NCBI RefSeq assembly: GCF_014384765.1
Contig: NZ_JACRSP010000002.1
Coordinates: forward strand, 496,001-560,000
Direction: 5' to 3'
Length of the DNA: 64,000 nucleotides
Origin: Feifania hominis
GTDB lineage: Bacteria; Bacillota; Clostridia; Oscillospirales; Feifaniaceae
Shown here: piece after piece, positions 15,428 through 24,176 of the stretch
Position numbering within the stretch: position 1 is the first letter of the stretch
Layout of the letters: every line of letters begins with the position of its first letter
Translations under genes and position numbers: made by a program
Notes under the pieces: generated by a model
Databases searched by the model: none
Seen by the model: only the letters and a program-made list of their open reading frames with translations
What the model was told of the DNA's origin: nothing

Positions 15428-15997
15428 ATGCACAGCGTCCTTTTGGTATCGAGTGCCGGAAAGACAGGCTCGGCGCTCGGCGAATTTCTGCGCTCGTGCT
15501 CCTACGGCCGTCTCACATCTGTCTGCTCCGGGGGCGAGGCAAGGCGGCTGCTTCCCTGCTCTGACTTTGAGCTGATTGTGATCAACACCCCTCTCCCGGA
15601 TGAGTTCGGCCAGGAACTCGCCATGACGGCCGCCGAAAGTACGGCGTCGGGCGTTTTGCTGCTCGTCAAAAGTGAGCTCGCCGACCCTCTGTCTGAAAAA
15701 GTGGAGTCCTGCGGGGTCTTTGTTGTGCCAAAGCCTGTATCCCGCCAGCTCTTCTTTCAGGCGGTAAGGCTCGCCGCCGCATCCCGCAGCCGTATCCTCG
15801 GTCTACAGAATCGAAATCTTCAGCTTCAGGAGAAGATCGAGGAGATCCGCCTTGTCGATCGCGCCAAGTGCGCGCTGATTCAGTATCTCGATATGACCGA
15901 ACCCCAGGCCCACCGGTATCTGGAAAAACAGGCGATGGATATGCGCTGTACCCGCAGGGAAATCGCCGAGGCGGTGCTTCGCACCTATGAATCCTGA
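15428..15997 (+). CDS. ANTAR-domain RNA-binding antiterminator with degenerate receiver
   Basis: This 189-aa protein has an N-terminal CheY-like domain (about 1-120), a short coiled coil (QNRNLQLQEKIEEIRLV) and a C-terminal ANTAR domain (about 140-187: RAKCALIQYLDMTEPQAHRYLEKQAMD). ANTAR proteins bind paired hexaloop hairpins in nascent RNA and block terminators. The receiver looks phosphorylation-incompetent: the usual phosphoacceptor Asp is Asn53 (IVINTPLPD) and the acidic pair after strand 1 is Ser-Ser, although the Lys in VPKP remains. It follows glnA by 35 bases with a GGGGAGG site. Likely targets are the hairpins before glnN and the glutamate-synthase operon. Confidence 0.88.
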   Translation: MHSVLLVSSAGKTGSALGEFLRSCSYGRLTSVCSGGEARRLLPCSDFELIVINTPLPDEFGQELAMTAAESTASGVLLLVKSELADPLSEKVESCGVFVVPKPVSRQLFFQAVRLAAASRSRILGLQNRNLQLQEKIEEIRLVDRAKCALIQYLDMTEPQAHRYLEKQAMDMRCTRREIAEAVLRTYES

Positions 15998-16015
15998 CGG
16001 AAAGGAGACGACGGT

Positions 16016-16126
16016 ATGTTTCGTTCCAGCGACAGTTTCGGCGCGGTCGGCGCCGTCGTATCTCCTCTCGCAAGCGGCGTCGGCACCCCCAGCACCAGGG
16101 GCGGCTCTGACGCCGCTTCTTCATGA
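16016..16126 (+). CDS. Possible 36-aa small protein upstream of dapF
   Basis: A small frame starts with ATG at 16016, six bases after AAAGGAG, and encodes a Gly/Ser/Ala-rich peptide (MFRSSDSFGAVGAVV...). It ends 24 bases before dapF. No family is recognised. The good ribosome-binding site supports translation, but the composition is low in complexity and the segment also contains self-complementary bases (GGCGTC...GACGCC), so it may instead be a leader. Confidence 0.3.
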   Translation: MFRSSDSFGAVGAVVSPLASGVGTPSTRGGSDAASS

Positions 16127-16149
16127 ATAAGGCAAAAGGATGTGAAACC

Positions 16150-17010
16150 ATGGTCAGGCCCTTTGTAAAAATGCACGGCTGCGGCAACGACTACATCTAC
16201 TTTGACTGTCTGCGCGAGCCGCTGCCAAACCCCGAGGCGCTGAGCGTTCGGCTCTCTGAACGGCACTTCGGCATCGGCGGCGACGGCATAGTCCTCATCT
16301 GTCCGTCCCATACTGCTGACGCGCGTATGCGCATGTTCAACCTAGACGGCAGTGAGGGCAAAATGTGCGGCAACGCCATCCGCTGTGTGGGCAAATACCT
16401 TTATGAGAGCGGAGCCGTCCCCCGCGAGGAGATGTCCATTGAGACCCTGTCGGGCATCCGGCGCCTGCACCTCGCCACGGCGGGCGGCGAGGTGAGCTCG
16501 GTGCGCGTCGACATGGGGCGTGCCGAACTTGCGGCCGCACACATTCCGGTTGACGCGGCGGGCTTTGGCGTGGAGCCCTGTGAGCCGGTGATCGGCCGGC
16601 CGCTGCAGGTGGGCGGCCGGGAGTTTGCCGTCACCTGTGTGAGCATGGGCAATCCCCACTGTGTGGTATTCCTCGAAGAGGATGTCGACGCGCTCGACCT
16701 TGCGCGCCTCGGCCCGCTCTTTGAGTTTCATCCGCTCTTTCCCGACCGGATCAATACGGAATTCTGCAACCCTCTCCCGGGGGGCGAATTTAAAATGCGC
16801 GTCTGGGAGCGCGGCAGCGGCGAGACTCTCGCCTGCGGTACGGGTGCGTGCGCATCGGCGGTCGCCGCCTGTCTGACCGGCCGCGCCGAGTGGGGACATG
16901 ACATCAAAATCCGTCTGCGCGGCGGTGAGCTCACCATTCACTGCACCGACGAGGCCGTCTACATGACCGGCGGCGCCACAACCGTTTTTAAGGGGGAAGT
17001 TGAACTATGA
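16150..17010 (+). CDS. dapF: Diaminopimelate epimerase
   Basis: DapF converts LL- to meso-diaminopimelate for lysine and peptidoglycan. The 286-aa protein has both catalytic cysteine motifs: GSEGKMCGNAIRC and ETLACGTGACAS. The N-terminal MHGCGNDYIYFD is typical. I chose ATG at 16150 over one nine codons upstream because AAAAGGATGTG precedes it and the N-terminus then matches the family. It overlaps pyrG by four bases. With dapL two genes on, it covers the last two steps of the aminotransferase-type DAP pathway. Confidence 0.96.
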   Translation: MVRPFVKMHGCGNDYIYFDCLREPLPNPEALSVRLSERHFGIGGDGIVLICPSHTADARMRMFNLDGSEGKMCGNAIRCVGKYLYESGAVPREEMSIETLSGIRRLHLATAGGEVSSVRVDMGRAELAAAHIPVDAAGFGVEPCEPVIGRPLQVGGREFAVTCVSMGNPHCVVFLEEDVDALDLARLGPLFEFHPLFPDRINTEFCNPLPGGEFKMRVWERGSGETLACGTGACASAVAACLTGRAEWGHDIKIRLRGGELTIHCTDEAVYMTGGATTVFKGEVEL

Positions 17011-18605
17011 CAAAGTACATCTTTGTGACCGGCGGCGTCGTGTCCGGTCTTGGCAAGGGGATTACGGCGGCCTCCCTCGGGCGGCTGCTCAAATCGCGTG
17101 GGCTCAAGGTAGCCGCGCAGAAGCTCGACCCCTATATCAACGTCGACCCGGGCACCATGAGCCCGTTTCAGCACGGGGAGGTCTTTGTCACCGAGGACGG
17201 GGCCGAAACGGACCTCGACCTCGGCCACTATGAGCGCTTCATCGACGAGGACCTCAACAAATACAGCAACCTCACCACCGGCAAGGTCTACTGGAATGTG
17301 CTCAACAAGGAGCGAAGCGGCGAGTACCTCGGCGAGACCGTCCAGGTCATCCCCCACATCACAAACGAGATCAAATCGTTCATCTACGCCGTCGGGCGAA
17401 AGACCGACGCCGACGTTGTCATCACCGAGATCGGCGGCACCACGGGCGACATCGAAAGCCAGCCCTTTCTCGAGGCAATCCGTCAGATCTCCCTCGAAGT
17501 GGGGCGAAACGACTGCCTGTTTATCCACGTGACCCTCGTTCCCTATCTCAAGTCCTCCGGAGAGCACAAGTCGAAGCCCACCCAGCACTCGGTCAAGGAG
17601 CTTCGTTCCATCGGCATCATGCCAAACATCATTGTCGCGCGGTGCGACGAGCCCATCGACGCGACCATCCGCCAGAAAATCGCGCTGTTCTGCAACGTGC
17701 GGCCCGACTGCGTAATTGAAAATCTCACACTTCCCACGCTCTATGAGGCCCCGATTATGCTTGAGGAACACCACTTCTCCGACATTGTCTGCCGTGAGCT
17801 TGGGCTCGACTGTCCTCCCTGCGACCTGAGCGAATGGAATGAGATGCTCCGGCGCATCCACGCGCGCGACAGCCGTGTGACCATCGGCCTGGTCGGAAAG
17901 TATGTCAAACTCCACGACGCCTATCTGTCGGTCGCCGAGGCGCTGCGCCACGCCGGGTACGAAAACGGCGCCATCGTCGACATCCGCTGGATCGACTCGG
18001 AGAGCATCACAGAGGAAACCGCAGCGCAGCAGCTTCGGGATTGTGACGGCATTCTGGTGCCGGGCGGCTTTGGTGAGCGCGGCATCGACGGCATGGTGAT
18101 CGCCGCCAACTATGCAAGAGTGAACCACATTCCCTACTTCGGCATCTGTCTCGGCATGCAGATCGCCGTCATCTCGTTTGCGCGGTATGTGATGGGCCTC
18201 ACTGCCGCGAACTCCAGCGAGTTTTCCCCGAGCGGGCCGGACAGTGTCATCGATCTCATGCCCGATCAGCAGGGAAACCTGCCCAAGGGCGGCACCATGC
18301 GTCTCGGGCGGTACCCCTGCGTCATTGTGCCGGGCAGCGTCATGGAACGCGCCTATGGCATGCGTGAGATCGGCGAGCGCCACCGCCACCGCTATGAGTT
18401 CAACAACGCCTACCGCGAGCGTATGCAGCAGGCGGGCCTTGCCCTCACTGGCACCTCCCCCGACGGACGGCTGGTGGAGGCCGTTGAACTGCCGGGACAC
18501 GACTTCTATGTCGGCGTACAGTACCACCCGGAATTCAAGAGCCGCCCAAACAGGGCCCACCCCCTGTTCCGAGAATTTGTTGCGGCCAGTCTCGCAAACC
18601 GATAG
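17007..18605 (+). CDS. pyrG: CTP synthase
   Basis: PyrG aminates UTP to CTP using glutamine and ATP. The 532-aa protein has the N-terminal synthetase domain (TGGVVSGLGKGITAASLG phosphate loop, LDPYINVDPGTMSPFQHGE) to about residue 265. The C-terminal class I glutaminase has Cys in YFGICLGMQ and His/Glu in QYHPEFKSRP. The ATG overlaps the dapF stop (ATGA). This puts pyrimidine synthesis between two lysine/cell-wall genes. The operon position has no obvious metabolic logic beyond growth coupling. Confidence 0.97.
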   Translation: MTKYIFVTGGVVSGLGKGITAASLGRLLKSRGLKVAAQKLDPYINVDPGTMSPFQHGEVFVTEDGAETDLDLGHYERFIDEDLNKYSNLTTGKVYWNVLNKERSGEYLGETVQVIPHITNEIKSFIYAVGRKTDADVVITEIGGTTGDIESQPFLEAIRQISLEVGRNDCLFIHVTLVPYLKSSGEHKSKPTQHSVKELRSIGIMPNIIVARCDEPIDATIRQKIALFCNVRPDCVIENLTLPTLYEAPIMLEEHHFSDIVCRELGLDCPPCDLSEWNEMLRRIHARDSRVTIGLVGKYVKLHDAYLSVAEALRHAGYENGAIVDIRWIDSESITEETAAQQLRDCDGILVPGGFGERGIDGMVIAANYARVNHIPYFGICLGMQIAVISFARYVMGLTAANSSEFSPSGPDSVIDLMPDQQGNLPKGGTMRLGRYPCVIVPGSVMERAYGMREIGERHRHRYEFNNAYRERMQQAGLALTGTSPDGRLVEAVELPGHDFYVGVQYHPEFKSRPNRAHPLFREFVAASLANR

Positions 18606-18614
18606 GAGGCTTCT

Positions 18615-19790
18615 ATGAAAATCAACGAAAACTATTTGAAACTGCAGGACAGCTATCTCTTTTCAACCATCGCCCGGAAAGTGGCCTCTTACACCGCCGC
18701 CCACCCGGAGCGCACCGTCATCCGCCTCGGCATCGGCGACGTGACCCGTCCGCTCTGCCCTGCCGTTGTACGGGCGCTCGAGGAGGCCTCCCGGGAGATG
18801 GGCACGCCCGAAGGCTTTCACGGCTACGGCCCCGAACAGGGCTACGACTTCCTGCGGGAGGCCGTCGCGCTCTACTACAGCTCCCACGGCGTGACGCTCT
18901 CAGCGGATGAGATCTACATCTCAGACGGGGCAAAGAGCGATCTTGGCAACATCCTCGACCTCTTTGACGCCGACAATCGCGTGCTCATACCCGATCCGGT
19001 CTACCCGGTCTATGTCGACACCAACATCATGGCGGGGCGGGAGATCGTCTTTCTTGACGCAAACGCCTCAAACGGCTTTCTCCCCATGCCGGACGATGCC
19101 GTGCAGGCTGATCTGATCTACCTGTGTTCGCCGAACAATCCCACCGGCGCTGTCTACAACCACGCCCAGCTCAAGGCCTGGGTTGACTATGCGCTTCAAA
19201 CCGGCGCCGTCATCCTCTTTGACGCGGCTTATGAGTGCTTTGTCGGGGATGGACTGCCCCACAGCATCTTTGAAATCGAGGGAGCGCGCGGCTGCGCGAT
19301 TGAGTTCTGTTCACTGTCCAAGACCGCCGGCTTCACCGGCACGCGCTGCGGCTACACGGTTGTGCCGCATGAGCTGCGCTGCGCCGGCGTTTCTCTGGGC
19401 AGTCTCTGGCTGCGCCGCCAGACCACCAAATTCAACGGCGTGCCCTACATCGTGCAGCGCGGCGCCGCCGCGGTCTTCTCGCCCGAGGGCCGCCGCGAGA
19501 TTGAAGAGAATCTGCGCTACTACCGGGACAATGCCCGCATCATGGCAGACGTTCTGCGTGAGATGGGTGTCTGGTTTACCGGCGGGGCATATTCTCCCTA
19601 TCTGTGGCTGCGCTGCCCGCGCGGACTCTCCTCCTGGGAGTACTTCGATCAGCTCCTCGAGCAGGCAAACGTAGTCGGCACTCCAGGTGCGGGCTTCGGC
19701 CGCAACGGCGAGGGCTACTTCCGCCTGACCGCTTTCGGAGAGCGCGGCGCCACCGTTGAGGCCATGGAACGCATCCGCAAAATGGGATAG
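18615..19790 (+). CDS. dapL: LL-diaminopimelate aminotransferase
   Basis: DapL transaminates tetrahydrodipicolinate directly to LL-diaminopimelate, bypassing the succinylase/acetylase routes. The 391-aa fold-type I PLP enzyme begins with the characteristic MKINENYLKLQDSYLFSTIARKV. It carries GIGDVTRPL, CSPNNPTGAVYN and the PLP-lysine segment FCSLSKTAGFTGTRCGYTV. A GGAGG site precedes the ATG, nine bases after pyrG. The next enzyme, DapF, is encoded upstream. The family is common in Clostridia, plants and chlamydiae. Confidence 0.95.
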   Translation: MKINENYLKLQDSYLFSTIARKVASYTAAHPERTVIRLGIGDVTRPLCPAVVRALEEASREMGTPEGFHGYGPEQGYDFLREAVALYYSSHGVTLSADEIYISDGAKSDLGNILDLFDADNRVLIPDPVYPVYVDTNIMAGREIVFLDANASNGFLPMPDDAVQADLIYLCSPNNPTGAVYNHAQLKAWVDYALQTGAVILFDAAYECFVGDGLPHSIFEIEGARGCAIEFCSLSKTAGFTGTRCGYTVVPHELRCAGVSLGSLWLRRQTTKFNGVPYIVQRGAAAVFSPEGRREIEENLRYYRDNARIMADVLREMGVWFTGGAYSPYLWLRCPRGLSSWEYFDQLLEQANVVGTPGAGFGRNGEGYFRLTAFGERGATVEAMERIRKMG

Positions 19791-19799
19791 AGCGAAACA

Positions 19800-19829
19800 G
19801 AGCGCCCCGGGCAAATGCCCGGGGCGCTC
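19800..19829. terminator. Hairpin between convergent dapL and citrate synthase genes
   Basis: GAGCGCCCCGGGC-AAAT-GCCCGGGGCGCTC, a perfect 13-bp GC stem with only short T tracts. It probably ends transcription from both sides. Confidence 0.75.
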
Positions 19830-19858
19830 TCAACAGTGTCATGACTATTTGATTCCTC

Positions 19859-21226
19859 TCAGACGCGGTCGCCGAGGCTGGTATAGGGCTGGTTGCTCAT
19901 CACGGTCTTATAGGCCGGGCGGATGATACGACCGCCGGTCTGAAGCTCCTCAAGGCGGTTTGCCGCCCAGCCGGTGATGCGCGCAATGGCGAAGATCGGC
20001 GTGAACAGCTCCATGGGAATGTCGAGCATCTGATAGACGAGACCCGAGTAGAGGTCCACATTGGCGCAGACCGGCTTTGTGGAACCCTTGACGGTTCGGA
20101 AGACCTCGGGGGTCAGCCGCTCGACGGCATTGAGAAGCGTGAAGTCGTCCTCAAACCCCTTCTGCACGGCGAGATCGTGCGCGCCGCCGCGCAGTATTTC
20201 GGCGCGGGGGTCGCTGAGCGTGTAGACCGCGTGGCCCATGCCGTAGATCAGGCCGCTTCCGTCGCCTGCCTCCCGGTTGAGGATTTTCGTCAGGTAGCGG
20301 GCGATCTCCTCGTCGTCATGCACGTCCTTTACATGCTCTTTCATGTCGTGGAACATCTCCATGACTTTGAGGTTGGCCCCGCCGTGCAGCGGGCCCTTGA
20401 GCGAGCCGACCGCCGCCGCCATGGCGGAGTAGGTATCGGTGCCGGTCGAAGTGAGAACCCGCGCGGCAAAGGTCGAGTTGTTGCCGCCGCCGTGGTCCGC
20501 GTGCAGCATGAGCGCAAGATCCAGCGTACGCGACTCAAGCTCGGTGAACTGGTTGTCGCGGCGCAGCGCATAGAGAAAGTTCTCCGCTGTCGACAGCTCG
20601 CGCTGGGCGTAGTTGATACTCATGCTCACCTTGTCATAGTAGTACTTTTTGACCTGGTAGGCCCGCGTGACGATGATCGGCAGCCGCGCCACAAGCTCGA
20701 TGGACTGGCGCAGGACATTGGCGAGCGTCAGCTCCTCGGCGCGCTTGTCAAAGGCGTAGAGTGAGAGGATGGAGCTCTGGAGCTTGTTCATGATGTTTGG
20801 GCTCGGGGAGTTGATGAGCACATCCTCTGTGAAGTGTTTGGGCAGTTCGCGGCACTCGGCGAGGATGTCGATGAACTCATCGAGCTGCTTTGCCGTCGGC
20901 AGCTTGCCGACGAGCAGCAGATACGCCACCTCCTCATAGCCGAAACGGTTGTCCGCCAGGCAGTGGTCGACAATGTCCTGGATGTTGATGCCGCGGTAGG
21001 TCAGCTCGCCCGGCACGGGCATGACGTCGCCCTCATTGAGCAGATAGCCGTGCACGTTTGTGATGAGCGTCACTCCGGCGACCACACCGGTGCCGTCCTT
21101 GTTGCGCAGCCCGCGCTTGACGTTTACATTTTGGTAGTGCTCGGGCAGAATGATGTTGTTCTCCCGGTACTCCTGGCAGAGCATGTCAAGATATTCCGGC
21201 GGTACCTTGCTGTCTTTCAAAGCCAT
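19859..21226 (-). CDS. gltA: Citrate synthase
   Basis: This enzyme condenses oxaloacetate and acetyl-CoA to citrate, here probably feeding 2-oxoglutarate and glutamate synthesis. At 455 aa it belongs to the citrate/2-methylcitrate synthase family. Active-site segments seen are LHADHGGGNNSTFAARVLTS, SLKGPLHGGANLKVME, GMGHAVYTLSDPRA and the C-terminal FTPIFAIARITGWAAN. I prefer the ATG at 21226; a GTG three codons earlier lies too close to AAAGG. It is monocistronic between dapL and spoIID. Methylcitrate synthase activity cannot be excluded. Confidence 0.93.
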   Translation of the reverse strand: MALKDSKVPPEYLDMLCQEYRENNIILPEHYQNVNVKRGLRNKDGTGVVAGVTLITNVHGYLLNEGDVMPVPGELTYRGINIQDIVDHCLADNRFGYEEVAYLLLVGKLPTAKQLDEFIDILAECRELPKHFTEDVLINSPSPNIMNKLQSSILSLYAFDKRAEELTLANVLRQSIELVARLPIIVTRAYQVKKYYYDKVSMSINYAQRELSTAENFLYALRRDNQFTELESRTLDLALMLHADHGGGNNSTFAARVLTSTGTDTYSAMAAAVGSLKGPLHGGANLKVMEMFHDMKEHVKDVHDDEEIARYLTKILNREAGDGSGLIYGMGHAVYTLSDPRAEILRGGAHDLAVQKGFEDDFTLLNAVERLTPEVFRTVKGSTKPVCANVDLYSGLVYQMLDIPMELFTPIFAIARITGWAANRLEELQTGGRIIRPAYKTVMSNQPYTSLGDRV

Positions 21227-21429
21227 GTTCCTCACGCCTTTCCGCGTTTGATTCAGAATAGTATCATTATAGTGTGGTAAATTGCGTTTTGCAATAGAAA
21301 AATTAAATATTTCATATTTGTTTCAAATCTGGCGCCTATTTCCCAGTTATAAGAACATATTTGCAAGAGATAAATAAAATTTTGCATAATTTTTATTTGG
21401 TTTAGGACCATTTTATAGTGAATATTCAC

Positions 21430-21474
21430 AGTCCCGTCATGGGCGGGACAATCCCTGCATATACTGCAGGGAGA
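21430..21474 (+). repeat. Two adjacent hairpins before spoIID
   Basis: GTCCCG-TCATG-GGCGGGAC and TCCCTGCA-TATA-CTGCAGGGA lie head to tail just before the ribosome-binding site. They could influence translation start or message stability. Function unknown. Confidence 0.5.
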
Positions 21475-21486
21475 GGATGTGATGTT

Positions 21487-22548
21487 TTGAGAGGACGAAG
21501 CCGCAGGGCTATTTTGTTCATGCCGCTGATCACGCTCGCCGCTGGGCTGATCTTTCCGCTCTTTGTTCTGTTCCAGATGGGCCCCACACGCGCCCAGGCG
21601 GCCGAGAAGCCGGCTGACGACTCAAGCGGCGACACAGCCCCGGTCATCAGCCAGACGGCGCAGCCGGTCGCCGGCACGACGGACGGTGTGACCATTGCCG
21701 TCTACTTCCACGAGGAGGACGAGATCCGCGAGGTAGCGCTCGAGGAGTATCTGGTCGGCGTCGTCGCAGCCGAGATGCCCGCCGCCTACCACGAGGAGGC
21801 GCTCAAAGCTCAGGCTGTAGCCGCGCGCAGCTATATCTTAAACAAGCAGACTGAGCTTGAGAAAAACCCCGACCGTGACAACGGCCACATGGGGGCAGTT
21901 GTCTGCACCAATTACGCCCACTGCAAGGCGTGGTGCTCCGATGAGGAGTGCCGCGAAAAGTGGGGCGACTCCTTTGTCAAGTACTACACAAAGATTGCCT
22001 CGGCCGTGGCGGCGACAAGCGGCGAAGTCATGCTCTATGACAGCCAGCCCATCTGCGCGGTGTTTCACGCCATGTCGTCCGGCATGACCGAGGACTCGGA
22101 GAATGTCTGGGGAGGGGAGCTTCCCTACCTGCGCAGCGTGGAGAGCCCCGGCGATCTCGAGGCGGACAATTTTATCACCACCGTGACCGTACCCGACAAG
22201 GAGCTCAAAGCAAAGCTCATGGAGGCCGATCTCGGCATCGACTTCTCGGGGCACCCGAGCGAGTGGGTCACCATGGTCAATCTCACCGACGCGGGAAATG
22301 TCGACACGGTCAAGATCGGCGGCGTCCTCGTGCCGGGCAAAAAGTTCCGCTCGCTCTTCTCGCTGCGTTCGACGAGCTTCTCCCTGAGCTACAACTCGGA
22401 TGACAAGCTCTTTACTTTCACGGTCAAGGGCTATGGCCACGACGTCGGCATGAGCCAGACCGGCGCAAACTACTACGCCAAAAACGGCATGAGCTACCGG
22501 GATATCCTGACCCATTACTATACGGGCGTGGAATTCGGAAAAAGGTAA
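21487..22548 (+). CDS. spoIID: Stage II sporulation protein D (peptidoglycan lytic transglycosylase)
   Basis: SpoIID is a mother-cell membrane enzyme that cleaves peptidoglycan during engulfment, working with SpoIIP and SpoIIM. The 353-aa product has an N-terminal membrane anchor (about 8-30), a Pro/Ala linker, then the SpoIID/LytB domain: VVAAEMPAAYHEEALKAQAVAARSY, FHAMSSGMTEDSENVWGG and YGHDVGMSQTGANYYA. I favour TTG at 21487, which follows GGGAGAGG and gives a clean anchor; a GTG at 21418 would add 23 residues encoded by two hairpins. Supports an endospore former. Confidence 0.88.
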   Translation: MRGRSRRAILFMPLITLAAGLIFPLFVLFQMGPTRAQAAEKPADDSSGDTAPVISQTAQPVAGTTDGVTIAVYFHEEDEIREVALEEYLVGVVAAEMPAAYHEEALKAQAVAARSYILNKQTELEKNPDRDNGHMGAVVCTNYAHCKAWCSDEECREKWGDSFVKYYTKIASAVAATSGEVMLYDSQPICAVFHAMSSGMTEDSENVWGGELPYLRSVESPGDLEADNFITTVTVPDKELKAKLMEADLGIDFSGHPSEWVTMVNLTDAGNVDTVKIGGVLVPGKKFRSLFSLRSTSFSLSYNSDDKLFTFTVKGYGHDVGMSQTGANYYAKNGMSYRDILTHYYTGVEFGKR

Positions 22549-22557
22549 AATTCGACA

Positions 22558-22586
22558 TTGACAAACAAAAAAAAGCGTGCTATTAT
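22558..22586 (+). promoter_or_regulatory. Promoter of the T-box-controlled cassette
   Basis: TTGACA (22558-22563), 17-base spacer, TATTAT (22581-22586), starting ten bases after the spoIID stop. Confidence 0.8.
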
Positions 22587-22589
22587 TAC

Positions 22590-22873
22590 CACAATCAAAA
22601 AACCGATGACCGAGAAGAGTAGGTCGGGAGAGCTGTTTTCAGAGAGCCGCAGGCGGTGAAATTGCGGCAGCGGGCGCCCGGCACGAATGGACTCGCAAGG
22701 TGCGGGACGAAAGGCCATGGCCGAGTAGTGCCCGACGGGGAATCCGCCCGTTACCAGTGGAACGCATATGATTGTATGCGATGAGAGGGCGCGCAAGCGT
22801 CAAATTGGGTGGTACCGCAGAAGCGATTGACAGAGCTTTTGTCCCAGTGAAAACTGTGACAAAGGCTCTTTTT
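22590..22873 (+). promoter_or_regulatory. T-box riboswitch, predicted tryptophan specifier (UGG)
   Basis: T-box RNAs bind uncharged tRNA and antiterminate. The conserved T-box tract GGGTGGTACCGCAG is at 22808-22820. It is followed by the terminator stem GAGCTTTTGTC.../...GACAAAGGCTC and TTTTT ending at 22873. Stem I has the AGAGAGCCGC...GGTGA-type distal elements near 22640-22670. In its descending strand, GAA-TGG-A at 22685-22691 sits where the specifier loop is expected, giving UGG (Trp). The specifier call rests on spacing, not folding. The downstream genes are a transporter and an amidohydrolase. Confidence 0.85.
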
Positions 22874-22893
22874 ATTATGTCTGGAGGCAGAGG

Positions 22894-22956
22894 ATGAACA
22901 CGTACCAATACAGCGCCGCGCTGCGATGGCGAAGCTCCCTTAATGGTATAAAATAA
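22894..22956 (+). CDS. Possible 20-aa leader peptide with one Trp codon
   Basis: A short frame, ATG to TAA, sits between the T-box terminator and the transporter gene with GGAGG six bases upstream. It encodes MNTYQYSAALRWRSSLNGIK, with a single UGG. It may be a translated leader adding a second control layer, or chance. Confidence 0.3.
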   Translation: MNTYQYSAALRWRSSLNGIK

Positions 22957-22981
22957 CACAATTTGTACAGGGGGTAATATT

Positions 22982-24163
22982 ATGACTTTCACACCAATCA
23001 TGGCGTTTGCCTTTATCGCGCTGACCTTTATGGTGGGCGACTACATTGCGCTCAAAACCAGAGGCGTCGTCTCGACCTTTATCACAGCCATCGTGGTATT
23101 CATTCTCTTCGGCAGCGTATTCAAGCTCATTCCGTCCAATATCATGGAGCTCTCGGGGCTCACAGCCCTCATTCCGACTTTCGGCATGGTGTTGATTCTG
23201 ACCAATCTCGGTTCCACGCTCGACCTCAACGAACTCAGACGCGAGTGGAGGACAATCCTCGTCTCGCTCGGCGGAGTGATCGGCATCGTGGTGCTCTGCT
23301 TCACAGTCGGCCAGCTTCTCTTCGGCCGCGAGCAGGCGCTCGCCTCCATCGCTCCGATCTCGGGCGGCATCGTCGCGACCATGATCTCATCGGATGCGGC
23401 CAACGCCGCCGGACGCACTGACATTGCCGCCTTTGTGTCGGCGATCATGGCCATTCAGATTATGATCGGTCTGCCGATTGCCTCTTTCTGCCTGAAAAAG
23501 GCGGCGAACAACTTTGTCAAAAAGGGACTTCACAAAACCGCCGGCACCGGCACGGGCAGACGCATCGACCTGCGGCTGCTGCCCCGGACGCCGAAGTCGC
23601 TCGACGTGCCGACCGCCCACTTCGCGCGCCTGGCCATTGTCGGCGCAGTCGCCCAGGTTGTGGCGTCGCTGACCGGCGTCAACGCCACCATCTGCTACCT
23701 GCTCTTCGGCGCTCTGTGCGGCGCCGTGGGGATCATCGAGAAAAACAGTCTCAAGGCAGCCGGGGGCGACGGCATCATGCTGCTGGCGACCTACGCCTAC
23801 TGCTCGATGAGCTTTGTCACCATGACTTTCTCCCAGTTTGCCGAGATTCTGGCGCCCGTACTCGGGCTTTTGATTGTCGGCGCAGTGGGTGTGGTGATCT
23901 TCTCCTCGCTTGTCGGCCTTCTCTTCAAATGGGATCCCTTTCTCTCCATTGCGACCGGCATCAGCTGCATGTTTGGCTATCCCGTGACCTATGCAGTCGC
24001 CACGGAGGTTGTCACCGGCACCACATTCGGCAAGGACTTCACCCCCGAGGAGGAGAGCCGCCTGACCGACTATCTGCTGCCGAAGATGCTCATTGCGGGC
24101 GTCACTTCCGTCAGCGTCGTATCCGTCATCCTTGCGGGCATCATCGCCCCCATGATCTTCTAA
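22982..24163 (+). CDS. Multi-pass membrane transporter, predicted tryptophan- or aromatic-related
   Basis: This is an integral membrane protein of 393 aa with about ten to eleven hydrophobic helices and a cytoplasmic basic loop near residues 175-205. I do not recognise a characterised family; the repeated SGGIVATMISSDAANAAGR / GYPVTYAVATEVV segments suggest a two-repeat secondary carrier. The T-box in front has a predicted Trp specifier, and an M20 amidohydrolase follows after 13 bases. Together these suggest uptake of tryptophan or an N-acyl or peptide-linked derivative. The ATG follows CAGGGGG. Confidence 0.72.
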   Translation: MTFTPIMAFAFIALTFMVGDYIALKTRGVVSTFITAIVVFILFGSVFKLIPSNIMELSGLTALIPTFGMVLILTNLGSTLDLNELRREWRTILVSLGGVIGIVVLCFTVGQLLFGREQALASIAPISGGIVATMISSDAANAAGRTDIAAFVSAIMAIQIMIGLPIASFCLKKAANNFVKKGLHKTAGTGTGRRIDLRLLPRTPKSLDVPTAHFARLAIVGAVAQVVASLTGVNATICYLLFGALCGAVGIIEKNSLKAAGGDGIMLLATYAYCSMSFVTMTFSQFAEILAPVLGLLIVGAVGVVIFSSLVGLLFKWDPFLSIATGISCMFGYPVTYAVATEVVTGTTFGKDFTPEEESRLTDYLLPKMLIAGVTSVSVVSVILAGIIAPMIF

Positions 24164-24176
24164 AGGAGGGTTTTTC

